A DNA stretch of 64,000 nt, from the NCBI RefSeq assembly GCF_017877355.1, contig NZ_JAGIPR010000003.1, positions 248,001 to 312,000 on the forward strand. Reading direction: 5' to 3'. Below are positions 24,484-33,069 of this stretch, one piece after another. Source of the DNA: Chryseobacterium jejuense. Its GTDB lineage: Bacteria > Bacteroidota > Bacteroidia > Flavobacteriales > Weeksellaceae. The notes beneath the pieces were generated by a model. The model searched no databases, was not told where the DNA came from, and was given only the letters and a program-made list of their open reading frames with translations. Made by a program: the position numbers and the translations under genes. Each line of letters opens with the position of its first letter. The first letter of the stretch is position 1.

Positions 24484-25968
24484 ATGACAAAGTATACTCG
24501 TTTTATACTCCTATTTTTTATCGCTTTCTTTAGCAATGTTCATGCACAAATAGAAAAGACTGACGCTTTATACAAAACAATTATGTCCAGAGACAGCTTG
24601 CTTTTTTCGGTAGGCTTCAATACTTGTAATGTTGGTCAAATGGAAAATATACTCAATGACCAGCTTGAATTTTATCACGATAAAGATGGCTTTTCTGATA
24701 AAACGAAATTTATGATTGATTTTAAAAACGGATTATGCAGACCATCGAAAACGTATAAGGTAAGGAGAGCTTTGGTTGAAAAAAGTACCGAAGTCTACCC
24801 AATGTATAAAGAAGGAGAAGTATATGCTGTTATTCAGAATGGAACACATCTGTTTTATGAAAAAGAAACCAATCAGCCAGAGAACCTAACAGGTTCTGCT
24901 AAATTTACGCATGTATGGGCTAAAGAAAATGGCGAATGGAAGCTAAAAAGATCGCTCAGTTTCGACCATCAGGCAAAAAAAGGCAGTGATGAGAATGCTT
25001 TTGAAGATGACCAAGCTATTGAAAACTGGCTGAAAGAAAATAAAATTCCAACTTTAGGATTAGGAATCATTGAAGGTGGAGAATTGAAGCAGGTAAAAGT
25101 TTTAGGAGAAATAAAAAAAGGAATTTCGGCTCCCTATAATACCTATTTCAATGTAGCTTCTCTTACCAAACCTGTTACAGCAATGGTTGCTTTGCGCTTG
25201 ATAAGTCTTGGAAAATGGAAACTGGATGAACCTCTTGATGCTTATTGGACAGATCCGGATATAGCCAATGATCCGAGACATAAAAAGATAACAACCAGAC
25301 TCATTCTTTCCCATCAGACTGGATTTCCAAACTGGAGATGGATGAACGCTAACAAAAAACTCAATTTTCAGTTTGAGCCGGGAACTCAATATCAATACTC
25401 AGGAGAAGGATTTGAATACCTGCGAAAAGCCCTGGAAAAGAAATTCAAAAAACCATTGGAGCAGCTTGCTCGGGAATTGATTTTCCAACCGCTTCAAATG
25501 ACGGATACCAATTACATTTGGGATCAGAATACCAATGAATCCAGATTTGCCATTGGATATAATGAAGAAGGAAAACCTTATCCGACAGAAAAAAATAGCA
25601 CAGCCAATGCTGCGGATGATCTGCATACAACAATTGGGGATTATGGAAATTTTATGATAAATGTGATGAAAGGGAAAGGCTTGAATCCCGAGGTTTTTCA
25701 GGAAATGATAAAAAAACAGGTAAAAACAAAAGAAGATGTATACTTCGGATTGGGATTATCAGTGTATGATCTTGGAAATGGAGACTATGCACTGTCTCAT
25801 GGTGGTGCTGATCTAGGTACAAGGTGTATTGCCTTTGTATTGCCAAAATCAGGAAAAGGACTTCTTATTTTTACCAATGTAGATAATGGCTATAAAGTCT
25901 ATGAAAAGCTGGTTCTTCATTATCTGGGTGAGGAAGGGAAGAAAATTACTGAAATAGAAAACAGATAA
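24484..25968 (+). CDS. Secreted serine hydrolase of the beta-lactamase/PBP4* fold with N-terminal NTF2-like domain
   Basis: The start at 24484 gives 494 residues with a clear signal peptide (cleaved after V-H-A-Q near residue 22); a further start six codons upstream is less suitable. Residues about 25-160 resemble a DUF4440/NTF2-like fold (ending F-T-H-V-W-A-K-E-N-G-E-W-K-L). The beta-lactamase class C-type domain follows, with the catalytic S-L-T-K at 226-229, the Y-S-G in place of Y-x-N at 305-307 and H-G-G at 439-441. Such enzymes are esterases, peptidases or low-level beta-lactamases. Acting in the periplasm is inferred from the signal. All three motifs are present. Confidence 0.88.
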   Translation: MTKYTRFILLFFIAFFSNVHAQIEKTDALYKTIMSRDSLLFSVGFNTCNVGQMENILNDQLEFYHDKDGFSDKTKFMIDFKNGLCRPSKTYKVRRALVEKSTEVYPMYKEGEVYAVIQNGTHLFYEKETNQPENLTGSAKFTHVWAKENGEWKLKRSLSFDHQAKKGSDENAFEDDQAIENWLKENKIPTLGLGIIEGGELKQVKVLGEIKKGISAPYNTYFNVASLTKPVTAMVALRLISLGKWKLDEPLDAYWTDPDIANDPRHKKITTRLILSHQTGFPNWRWMNANKKLNFQFEPGTQYQYSGEGFEYLRKALEKKFKKPLEQLARELIFQPLQMTDTNYIWDQNTNESRFAIGYNEEGKPYPTEKNSTANAADDLHTTIGDYGNFMINVMKGKGLNPEVFQEMIKKQVKTKEDVYFGLGLSVYDLGNGDYALSHGGADLGTRCIAFVLPKSGKGLLIFTNVDNGYKVYEKLVLHYLGEEGKKITEIENR

Positions 25969-25976
25969 GTTTTTCT

Positions 25977-26275
25977 CGCAGATTTTTTTAGATCTGCTTC
26001 ATTGGTGAAATCAGCGAGAGATAAATTTAAAACGCAAAGTTTTATTTTCTAAATGTTGTATTTCAAGGAAGCAAAGTAAGGCGACAAAGTCGCTGAATAA
26101 GCGTAAGAATAAGGCTTGCTTCATCAGAATCGATTGAAAATCGATTACCTCTTAGCTTCCTTAAAACTATAAAGTATCTGATTTAATTCTTTGCGTTTTA
26201 AAAGCACAAGAACTTTAGATAAAAACTAATAATTTTCCATCCATAAAAATGCTGCCTTCAAAATGAGAAACAATT
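25977..26275. repeat. Intergenic hairpin element, copy 1
   Basis: The first 104 bases (25977-26080) are identical to 26311-26414. Inside, aaaacgcaaag (26029-26039) is complementary to ctttgcgtttt (26190-26200), and aaggaagc pairs with gcttcctt, so the element can fold into one long hairpin. The central part (about 26081-26130) differs from copy 2. No ORF and no transposase, so it resembles a miniature or REP-like repeat. Confidence 0.8.
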
Positions 26276-26310
26276 TTTTTATTTAATTCTCTCGCAGATC
26301 GAGTAGATTC

Positions 26311-26595
26311 CGCAGATTTTTTTAGATCTGCTTCATTGGTGAAATCAGCGAGAGATAAATTTAAAACGCAAAGTTTTATTTTCTAAATGTTGTATTTCAA
26401 GGAAGCAAAGTAAGCAAGAATTTGCTTTATGAAGCTGTATGGTTATACATCCGCTTCATCAGAATCGATTACCTCTTAGCTCCCTTAAAACAATAAAGCA
26501 TCTGATTTAATCCTTTGTGTTTTAAAAGTATGAAAGCTTTAGATACAAACTAATAATTTCCATTAATAAAAAGCCTGTCTTCAAGAACGAGAGAC
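26311..26595. repeat. Intergenic hairpin element, copy 2
   Basis: Shares 104 identical bases with copy 1 (26311-26414), then diverges for about 45 bases and resumes similarity from tcatcagaatcgatt to about 26560 with scattered changes. The right arm of the hairpin has one change (ctttgtgtttt), which weakens pairing relative to copy 1. Confidence 0.8.
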
Positions 26596-26602
26596 AGGCT
26601 TT
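26570..26602 (-). terminator. Terminator of lipoprotein gene at 26610
   Basis: An 11-bp perfect stem (aaagcctgtct / agacaggcttt) with an 11-base loop, 7 bases past the stop, with T-rich DNA on the minus strand. Confidence 0.75.
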
Positions 26603-26609
26603 ATGATTT

Positions 26610-27155
26610 TTATTTTACCTTTTCCAAAAGATATAATTTGGCTCCTGAAAATGCCAGCTTAGGCATCAGGTTGCCTTCCAGAACCATAGTCTTGCTGTTG
26701 ACATCAATCACTGAAATATAATTATTGGAATTGTATTCAATATAGTTTTCCTTTTCCTTAGTGATGGGGTTTTTCCCGAATTCCATCTTGTATTTTACCC
26801 AGTCTTCATCCTGGGAGCTGCAATGTACCGGCTTGAATTTTGACTTTTTAGCTTTAAAAATAATCTGGTCAAAGCTATCCACACAATCCGAAGTAAAAGA
26901 AGCTTCCGGATTCTGATCTTTGGTAAAATCTTCAAAAGAACCTTTGTAAACGCCTACTACTTTCCAGGTTCCATCTACGCGGTCTTCATCTATTTTTCCC
27001 TTCGCTTTACTTACTGCCCAGCTGATGCCGTTAACGGTTCCTTTTACTGCCTTATAGCCTAAATTTACAGCACCAGACACCACTTTAGTTGCAGTTCTTA
27101 CCACACATGAATTTAATACCAGAACAGCTGAAGCCAGAAATATTATTTTTTTCAT
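26610..27155 (-). CDS. Lipoprotein with lipocalin-like domain
   Basis: The 181-residue protein starts with a lipoprotein signal ending in L-N-S-C (Cys16). Residues 20-50 carry Val/Gly/Lys-rich repeats (V-V-S-G-A-V-N-L-G-Y-K-A-V-K-G-T-V-N-G). From about 60 it reads D-G-T-W-K-V-V-G-V-Y-K-G, the beginning typical of small lipocalin-like beta barrels, and continues with alternating beta-strand stretches. Two cysteine residues (about 102 and 118) may pair. The ligand is unknown. The lipid anchor suggests the periplasmic face of a membrane. Confidence 0.72.
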   Translation of the reverse strand: MKKIIFLASAVLVLNSCVVRTATKVVSGAVNLGYKAVKGTVNGISWAVSKAKGKIDEDRVDGTWKVVGVYKGSFEDFTKDQNPEASFTSDCVDSFDQIIFKAKKSKFKPVHCSSQDEDWVKYKMEFGKNPITKEKENYIEYNSNNYISVIDVNSKTMVLEGNLMPKLAFSGAKLYLLEKVK

Positions 27156-27207
27156 ATTGTCAAATTTTTTACGAAGATAAGGCTTTATGTTTAATGGGGA
27201 AGTAGAG

Positions 27208-27337
27208 GCTGGGAGCTGGAAGAGGGAGGCTGGAGGATATTGAGGTGTAATAATGACTGGTTTTGTTTTTTAGTTTGCTGGGCAGCTTTTTATGAAATTA
27301 GGGATAAAGGCTGGGAGCTGGAAGAGGGAAGCCGGAG
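27208..27337. repeat. Two heptamer arrays in direct orientation (gctgga family)
   Basis: Four units at 27208-27235 and four at 27310-27337, each with the 7-base rhythm gctggga/gctggaa/gagggag/gctggag. They are reverse complements of the cttccag-type arrays elsewhere in the window. Confidence 0.7.
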
Positions 27338-27430
27338 GTTATTGAAGTACGGTTAATGGCTGGTTCTGTTTTTTAATCTTGTTTGCCAGGTTATATTGTA
27401 AACTGAAAATCAAAGCGTGTTGAGCAGTAA

Positions 27431-27479
27431 CTTCCATCCTCCATCCTCCATCTTCTGACTTCCAGCCTTCCAATTCCCA
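27431..27479. repeat. Heptamer array (cttccat/cctccat)
   Basis: Seven units of seven bases, the first three almost identical (cttccat, cctccat, cctccat), followed by more diverged cttctga, cttccag, ccttcca, attccca. Confidence 0.7.
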
Positions 27480-27520
27480 GATTTTTTTCATAAGTTCGTC
27501 TGTTAAGAAATAATAACCAT

Positions 27521-28252
27521 ATGACTCCTACTGTAGTTCTCTTAATTGTTTTCATCGTTTTTGCGGTATTGTTTATTGGAATACTTTCCAGGCCACAGCA
27601 GGTTAATACATTTTCAGGTACAGATTTTCAGACGCAGCCTTTGGATCCGTCGGCCATTAAGAAGAGGGAAGATTATCTTACAAAGATGGAGAGCAGACAG
27701 CGTACAATAAGCATCATTCTTCTTGTTTTTATGGTTCTTGGTTTTTCCAGTCCTGTTTTTTATGCATGGTTTGATACCTTACATTTTAAAGGAATTTTGG
27801 ATAAAGAAAGCTATGATGCCCGGATCAGAGATAATAATTTGTTGATGGGTGGAATGTTGGGAATGTGCGGATTGTTTTTCTTTATGATTTCATTGCTGAA
27901 AAGAAAGATGCTGCAAAGCTATAAAAGTGTGATATTAAGCCTGAATCAGACAGATTTTGAAACCATGCTTGATGTAAATCAAGCTATGAACGGAGTAGAT
28001 AGATTTACAATGTCACCTCCTTTTATCGTCAGCCAGTCCAGATTGTATGTATTTAAATTAGGAAGGGTTTTGACTTTATTATGGGTGGATATCACAGAGC
28101 TTAAAATTAACAGTGCTCCACGTAATGGCTACTTTATAAAAATGAAAGTAAAAGGCAAAATATACTTTTTTACAATATCAGACCGTCCTATGGTAGATAT
28201 ATTTGTAGCTGAATGTGTGAAACATGGAATAGCCAGACCATCACAATGGTAA
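27521..28252 (+). CDS. Two- to three-helix membrane protein of unknown function
   Basis: The 243-residue product begins with a hydrophobic helix (residues 3-23, V-V-L-L-I-V-F-I-V-F-A-V-L-F-I-G-I-L), a polar stretch, then two further helices (about 62-82 and 106-128). The C-terminal 100 residues are soluble and beta-rich with the look of a PH-like fold (Y-V-F-K-L-G-R-V-L-T-L-L-W-V-D-I-T-E-L-K-I, K-G-K-I-Y-F-F-T-I-S-D-R). No family name can be given. It is convergent with the lipoprotein gene at 28260, only 7 bases away. Confidence 0.75.
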   Translation: MTPTVVLLIVFIVFAVLFIGILSRPQQVNTFSGTDFQTQPLDPSAIKKREDYLTKMESRQRTISIILLVFMVLGFSSPVFYAWFDTLHFKGILDKESYDARIRDNNLLMGGMLGMCGLFFFMISLLKRKMLQSYKSVILSLNQTDFETMLDVNQAMNGVDRFTMSPPFIVSQSRLYVFKLGRVLTLLWVDITELKINSAPRNGYFIKMKVKGKIYFFTISDRPMVDIFVAECVKHGIARPSQW

Positions 28253-28259
28253 TGGATAT

Positions 28260-29003
28260 TTATTCTACCCAATTTCGTACGGTTTCAAAGAAAAAATTAT
28301 ACAGCTTTTTGTCTATATTATTTTGGTCGTGAATCACCATATCATATTCTTTTAAGGTTAAAGAAAAGGTAATACTGTATTTTTCGGAGGTTGCTGCTTC
28401 CTGAAACAATCTGGTTTGTGACAGAGTATCAATGTATTGCTGGAATTGTTCCTGGGTGAGTTTTTTATGTTTGGAAATATCAACAGGATTTCTGTTTTTA
28501 TCCTGTGAATGTCGGATGTAGTGAACCGTACCATCCTTTTTTACGGTGATGCTTTCCTGGTCCCAATCGGTATGACTGTAGCGATGAATATATAGAGAAT
28601 CTGCTTTTTTAAAATCAATTTTATAAAATTTTTGGGGTTCTCGATTTTGTTTGATGAGAAAATTTACCTGGCCATCCGAAGCGGGTATCTTATATTTTAC
28701 CGTTGAATAATCATAATGTTGATTCAAAGAGTCTGGCTTAAAAGAGATCATATCCTGTTTCAGATCATAACTTCCCGATGCAACATCCTTAGTGAGATAA
28801 TCGCCCTGGTCATTTTGATGATAAGCATTAAATGTATGATCATTATTTAATTGCAGCACTTCAGTAGCAGTACAACACCCATTATATACTGGAAGCATGA
28901 CAGACTGGGCAACATAGGTTCCGGAAACCTTATTGCCTTTATTACAACTATTTAAAATGATTGCTGATAAGAGAATAATAATTGTTGTTAATTTCATCTG
29001 CAT
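28260..29003 (-). CDS. Lipoprotein of unknown function
   Basis: A 247-residue protein with a lipoprotein signal ending in L-N-S-C (Cys20). The ATG two codons in (28995-28997) gives a tidier M-K-L start. The mature part begins N-K-G-N-K-V-S-G-T-Y-V-A-Q, with repeated short beta stretches (T-F-N-A-Y-H-Q-N-D-Q-G-D-Y, S-G-S-Y-D-L-K-Q-D-M-I-S-F), the style of Bacteroidota lipocalin-like or copper-resistance-type lipoproteins. The second half is helical. It heads a three-gene minus-strand group with the two genes upstream. Confidence 0.7.
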   Translation of the reverse strand: MQMKLTTIIILLSAIILNSCNKGNKVSGTYVAQSVMLPVYNGCCTATEVLQLNNDHTFNAYHQNDQGDYLTKDVASGSYDLKQDMISFKPDSLNQHYDYSTVKYKIPASDGQVNFLIKQNREPQKFYKIDFKKADSLYIHRYSHTDWDQESITVKKDGTVHYIRHSQDKNRNPVDISKHKKLTQEQFQQYIDTLSQTRLFQEAATSEKYSITFSLTLKEYDMVIHDQNNIDKKLYNFFFETVRNWVE

Positions 29004-29019
29004 GATATTCAGGTTATGG

Positions 29020-29451
29020 TTATTTTGTTACAGGAGGAGCTTTAAACTTTTCAAAAGTATAAATAAGCTGGTAATACATTTTGTTTTCCTGATAGGTTTT
29101 TCCCATTGGAGTAACCTCTTCACCTTGTAACAATAGCTTCTTTTCAACCTGATTGTGCTTATATTTTTTTAACGTTGGCAGAAGATAATAAACACTGGTA
29201 GTTTGTCCCTGTTCGTTATCATGAATAAACAGCCATTCATTAAATTTTTTATTAAAATAACAGGCGAGGTTTCCGCCAAGCTTCTTCGGTCCTGAATATT
29301 TCACTTTAAATCCTTTCTTTGTTAAAAGACTGTCCGTATTCATCTTGTTAGGAATAAGAGTATACCAGATCTCAGAGGATGTTAAAGTCTGTGCCGATGA
29401 CAGAGATATCCCTGAAATGAATGCAATAAAGAATAATATAAAGTGTTTCAT
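29020..29451 (-). CDS. Secreted protein of unknown function
   Basis: A 143-residue product with a signal peptide (M-K-H-F-I-L-F-F-I-A-F-I-S-G-I-S-L-S-S-A, cleaved near Q21). The mature part is Lys/Tyr-rich with beta-like segments (W-Y-T-L-I-P-N-K-M, S-V-Y-Y-L-L-P-T-L-K-K-Y). No domain recognised. It sits 16 bases upstream of the lipoprotein gene and 15 bases downstream of the WG-repeat gene, so the three form a tight operon. Confidence 0.7.
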   Translation of the reverse strand: MKHFILFFIAFISGISLSSAQTLTSSEIWYTLIPNKMNTDSLLTKKGFKVKYSGPKKLGGNLACYFNKKFNEWLFIHDNEQGQTTSVYYLLPTLKKYKHNQVEKKLLLQGEEVTPMGKTYQENKMYYQLIYTFEKFKAPPVTK

Positions 29452-29466
29452 TAATTTTAATTTAAA

Positions 29467-30333
29467 TCAGTCTTTTAATCTGTTTTCTTTTCCCGATTCA
29501 GCTTTTTCCTTTCTTAGCAATTTTCCTGTCGGGCTGAAGTAATAATTGACATTGTCTTTCTGGAAAAATAATTCCTGACCATAAAGATAGGCATCATTAT
29601 ATTCTAATGGGATAATGGTTTTCATCTGGAAATCTGATAAACCAAATAAACCGTTTTTTCGGATAATAACTGTAGTATCTGTTAGGGATACCAGCTCAAC
29701 ATCACTTAGTTTAATGACATATTTCCCGTTTTTATCAACCACTCCGTATTGGTCTCCGATCCTTACGATAGAATAAAACTGGTTTTTATCATTCATAAAA
29801 TGAAACCCATAAATTGTATCATATAGAAACGGAACAAGAGTCTTATTCTGAATATCTATAATTCCTTCTTTACCATTCTTTTTTGCAGAAATAAGAGTAC
29901 TGTACATTGGATCCAGCTGCTCATATTCTATGGGAATTAATATTTCATTTTTATCATTAACAATACCGCTTAGGTCATTTTTAGTTACCTTTATAAACCC
30001 ACTAGATATACCTATTGAGCCGTAAGTATTGTCTAACCCTATAACCCATTCTCCCTTGCTGTTGAGAATACCATACTTTTCTGTACCGGGAATATGTTCT
30101 TCCTTTCTTCTTCCTGCTTCATTATATTCATGTTCAGCTTTTGAAACCAGATAATAGCCGTCTGTATTATAAGTGGCTGAGCAAAACTGAGGCGGGATAA
30201 CATTGGTTCCATCCGAAAGGTAATAGCCGATATATCCATTGGCATTTTTCAGGGGATACAGCTCATTGTATTTTTGAGCATTGACCCAAAGACAGGGAAC
30301 CAATAAAAGTATGGGAATTATTATTTTTTTCAT
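29467..30333 (-). CDS. Secreted WG-repeat protein
   Basis: The 288-residue protein has a signal peptide (cleaved after V-N-A-Q, about residue 20) followed by about six WG repeats of roughly 40 residues. Typical units are K-Y-G-I-L-N-S-K-G-E-W-V-I, L-S-G-I-V-N-D-K-N-E-I-L-I-P, K-E-G-I-I-D-I-Q-N-K-T-L-V-P, Q-Y-G-V-V-D-K-N-G-K-Y-V-I and L-F-G-L-S-D-F-Q-M-K-T-I-I-P. WG repeats form beta-rich surfaces thought to bind partners; the ligand is unknown. It is the first gene of the three-gene minus-strand operon. Confidence 0.88.
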   Translation of the reverse strand: MKKIIIPILLLVPCLWVNAQKYNELYPLKNANGYIGYYLSDGTNVIPPQFCSATYNTDGYYLVSKAEHEYNEAGRRKEEHIPGTEKYGILNSKGEWVIGLDNTYGSIGISSGFIKVTKNDLSGIVNDKNEILIPIEYEQLDPMYSTLISAKKNGKEGIIDIQNKTLVPFLYDTIYGFHFMNDKNQFYSIVRIGDQYGVVDKNGKYVIKLSDVELVSLTDTTVIIRKNGLFGLSDFQMKTIIPLEYNDAYLYGQELFFQKDNVNYYFSPTGKLLRKEKAESGKENRLKD

Positions 30334-30417
30334 CCTGGTTTTTACTTCATAAAAGTACCTATTATCGGGGATATTCCATTCATCCTATTTTTTGTATTTT
30401 TAAAAATAAGATTAATA

Positions 30418-31677
30418 ATGATGAAAATATTATCTTTTATGCTCCTGTTTCTGTTGGTGTGTTCATGTTCACCCAGGATGACGAGGCTGGCCACTCCGGA
30501 AGATAAAACAGATTTTGGAATCTCAAATCCATCCAAAGCATTGTTTTTTGTGGAAAATGAGAGTATTACAGCACCAGAAAACCACATCAGCTATCATAAA
30601 GAAGTAGCAGACAATCTTTACAGACAGTTTGGAGGAGCTACAGAAAGGGTAATGGTGGCCAGAACTAATGCTCAAACCTTTAAATTTTCTAATGGAACTA
30701 CAACATGGTTTGTAAACGTTCAGAACTTCCCTAAACGTACAGCGATGATTTTATTTGATGGTGAAAATGAGCCTATCATTGAATACCATACCAAAAATTA
30801 CGAGCGTTTGGTAAAAAAATACTTGTCCGAAGACCTGAAAAAAAAACAGCAAATTGGAAAAGAGAATAAGGCTACTGAAAAAGGAGCCTCCAATGTCCGG
30901 AACTCCATAGATGCCTTTTCTTTCACTCCGGATCAGAAATATGCGGACCAGATTATTAACCACAGCAATACAAGCTACTATCCTCTTATTGCTTTTGAAG
31001 ACGGAGGAAATTGTAACGGACGATTCCGGAATGTAATTTACTCGGATGAAAAACAGCAAAATATAAGCTATACCACCAATGTTACCTACAGAAACGGGAG
31101 AATGCTGGAATATATGTACTCTCGTGAAGGAATTGAAAGTGTACAAAAATATTACCTTAATAAAGTAGCATTATTAGATTCTATAGTGAATTCCGAGAAT
31201 GGTAAAAGGGAAATGAAGCTTAATTTCAAATATCTGCCGGATAAATTTATCATTCATTCCAGCTTGGGATCCAGGGAAGAATTTCATTTGAATGGCAAAG
31301 GACAGGTAGAGGTACAATACGACTTCAATAAAAAGGATAAGCTTACAAAAGAAACTTATTACCAATATGATAGTCTCGGAAGAATATTGGTGGAAGACTG
31401 TATTTATGACGGAGAAAATCCGGTCACCCATACCTATGAATATGATTCTGATAAGAGAAGAATGTACTCAAAGCTGACTATCAAGGGAAAAGAAGGGAAA
31501 ATAATTTCAGAAAATAAGTCTGAAATCATTGATGGAAAACAAGTCTTTACCGTTATTGCTGATGGAAAAATACTAAACAAATCTGTTTCAACGCTGAATA
31601 GCAATTGTGAAGGAAGAGTGGTTACGTATGATGGCAAGGGAAAAATAGTATCCGTGAGTGTTCAGAAAAGACGATGA
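30418..31677 (+). CDS. Lipoprotein of unknown function with YD/MORN-like C-terminal repeats
   Basis: The 419-residue product has a lipoprotein signal (M-M-K-I-L-S-F-M-L-L-F-L-L-V-C-S-C, lipidated Cys likely at 17). The N-terminal 200 residues show no family. The C-terminal half has repeated Y-D/E-Y-D units (Y-Q-Y-D-S-L-G-R-I-L-V-E, Y-E-Y-D-S-D-K-R-R-M-Y) resembling RHS/YD-type or YwqK-type repeats. It is the first of a plus-strand series of secreted proteins that leads to the alpha-2-macroglobulin, with a 35-base gap to the next. Confidence 0.7.
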   Translation: MMKILSFMLLFLLVCSCSPRMTRLATPEDKTDFGISNPSKALFFVENESITAPENHISYHKEVADNLYRQFGGATERVMVARTNAQTFKFSNGTTTWFVNVQNFPKRTAMILFDGENEPIIEYHTKNYERLVKKYLSEDLKKKQQIGKENKATEKGASNVRNSIDAFSFTPDQKYADQIINHSNTSYYPLIAFEDGGNCNGRFRNVIYSDEKQQNISYTTNVTYRNGRMLEYMYSREGIESVQKYYLNKVALLDSIVNSENGKREMKLNFKYLPDKFIIHSSLGSREEFHLNGKGQVEVQYDFNKKDKLTKETYYQYDSLGRILVEDCIYDGENPVTHTYEYDSDKRRMYSKLTIKGKEGKIISENKSEIIDGKQVFTVIADGKILNKSVSTLNSNCEGRVVTYDGKGKIVSVSVQKRR

Positions 31678-31712
31678 TGAATTATAAAACAACAAATGCT
31701 CAATAACCATTT

Positions 31713-33044
31713 ATGCTCAAAAAAAATTATTTATTTCTCTATTTTTTATACATTCCAACACTGTTTTTGGCCCAGACAAAGACCCTTTATTTTGATTCCG
31801 GCTGGAAGGAAACCCAAAAGCCTAATGCGGTATACTACCGTCCACTTCCGTTTTTGAAATCAGGAACTTTAGAATTGCTCCGGGACTATTATGTGAAAGG
31901 GAATGTACTTCAGATGCAGGGCTATTTTGCTGGAGGAAAAACAAAAAATCTGGTAGGAGATGTTTTTTGGTATAGTTCTGATCAATATGATCATTCCGGA
32001 TCTTCTTACATCAATAAAACCAAACAGAAAAAGCTGACCTATTACTTTGATGACGGCAAAATCTGGAAAACTGTAGAATATGGAGACAGTTTAAAATCCG
32101 GCAAAACCATAGAATATAAACCGGATGGAAGTATTTTGGGCGAAGCCATTTATAAAGACGGTTATATTGAGTCCGGAACAGTAGGATATGTGCATTCCAC
32201 TTCCGATTATAAGAGATACAATACAAAAACGGAATCTGACGAATTTATCAGTATACCACCCAAAGCAGGAACCCGGGAATATAAAAAGGTCTATTATTGG
32301 AAAAAAAATCTTAAAACAGCCGTAGAATACTCCTATCGTAATGATAGGGTAGTTCAGTCAAGACATTTTGATGAGAACGGAAATCTCATTCAGCAGATAG
32401 ACAGTACTTCTTATTTTTATCCGGAAAGAGAGCTGAAGAACGGAAAATATTTCTATTACTATACCCAAAAAAGTGCTATAGTCGAGCCTCCTTCCTATAT
32501 TGAATTTAAAAGTTTTCCTTTTTCAGAAGTCAATATGGAACAGGTAAGTTATATCGTTCAGTATCGCGGAGCAGTCAGATTTTTGGAAAAACATCCTACT
32601 AATGATCTGTACAGGGAGATAGTATATAATTTCTTTAAAGATAATGGAGCCGATTTTATCCAGTTAAAAAGAGATGATAACGATGCAATCTGGAAACCGA
32701 TAGAAAAATACAGGGATACAGAAGCTGTATTTATTTCTGTTTCCGATGTGGAAGCATTATCCAAAGAGGCAGTTTTTCAGAGATTTTCCAAAAGAACATG
32801 GACGAATCCGTATTTTAAAAATAAGCCTGTTTCTGAGCAGTTATATTTTTCCTCCTTCAATTGTATGGGAAAAAGAATGCGCTATTCTTCATCAGGGAAA
32901 ACAGAAGTCAATGAACAGGAATCCCAACTCGTCTATATCAACCTGGTTCCCGGAAAATATATGATTCTCCGTAGAACCGGCGGATATTTCATTCCCAAAA
33001 GCTCCGGTGATGTGATGGAGATTCCCAACTACATTCAGGAATAA
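31713..33044 (+). CDS. Secreted MORN/YwqK-like repeat protein
   Basis: A 443-residue protein with a signal peptide (cleaved after F-L-A-Q, about residue 20). The first 200 residues hold YwqK/MORN-like units (Y-Y-F-D-D-G-K-I-W-K-T-V-E-Y-G-D, I-E-Y-K-P-D-G-S-I-L-G-E-A-I-Y-K-D-G). The C-terminal part (about 275-443) has no named domain but repeats of charged and aromatic residues. It is 25 bases upstream of the alpha-2-macroglobulin gene, so the two are likely co-expressed; a role as partner is inferred only from this. Confidence 0.72.
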   Translation: MLKKNYLFLYFLYIPTLFLAQTKTLYFDSGWKETQKPNAVYYRPLPFLKSGTLELLRDYYVKGNVLQMQGYFAGGKTKNLVGDVFWYSSDQYDHSGSSYINKTKQKKLTYYFDDGKIWKTVEYGDSLKSGKTIEYKPDGSILGEAIYKDGYIESGTVGYVHSTSDYKRYNTKTESDEFISIPPKAGTREYKKVYYWKKNLKTAVEYSYRNDRVVQSRHFDENGNLIQQIDSTSYFYPERELKNGKYFYYYTQKSAIVEPPSYIEFKSFPFSEVNMEQVSYIVQYRGAVRFLEKHPTNDLYREIVYNFFKDNGADFIQLKRDDNDAIWKPIEKYRDTEAVFISVSDVEALSKEAVFQRFSKRTWTNPYFKNKPVSEQLYFSSFNCMGKRMRYSSSGKTEVNEQESQLVYINLVPGKYMILRRTGGYFIPKSSGDVMEIPNYIQE

Positions 33045-33069
33045 TTTTCCCTATTAAAACTTAAAGATC

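Larger units (their letters stand above)
25969..26609. other. Intergenic stretch filled by a duplicated hairpin-forming element
   Basis: The gap is made almost entirely of two copies of an element of roughly 290 bases (see repeats at 25977-26275 and 26311-26595). No coding potential. Confidence 0.75.
27156..27520. other. Intergenic stretch with inverted heptamer arrays and a diverged direct repeat
   Basis: A 365-base gap between divergent genes. Blocks at about 27207-27290 and 27309-27393 are diverged direct repeats of each other, each starting with 7-base units (gctggga, gctggaa, gagggag, gctggag). A third array at 27431-27479 has the complementary units (cttccat, cctccat). The inverted arrangement allows a large hairpin. 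No coding potential. Confidence 0.65.

Noticed and set aside
25976..26600. CRISPR array in the repeat-rich gap
   Set aside because: Only two long copies with no regular short repeat-spacer pattern and no cas genes.
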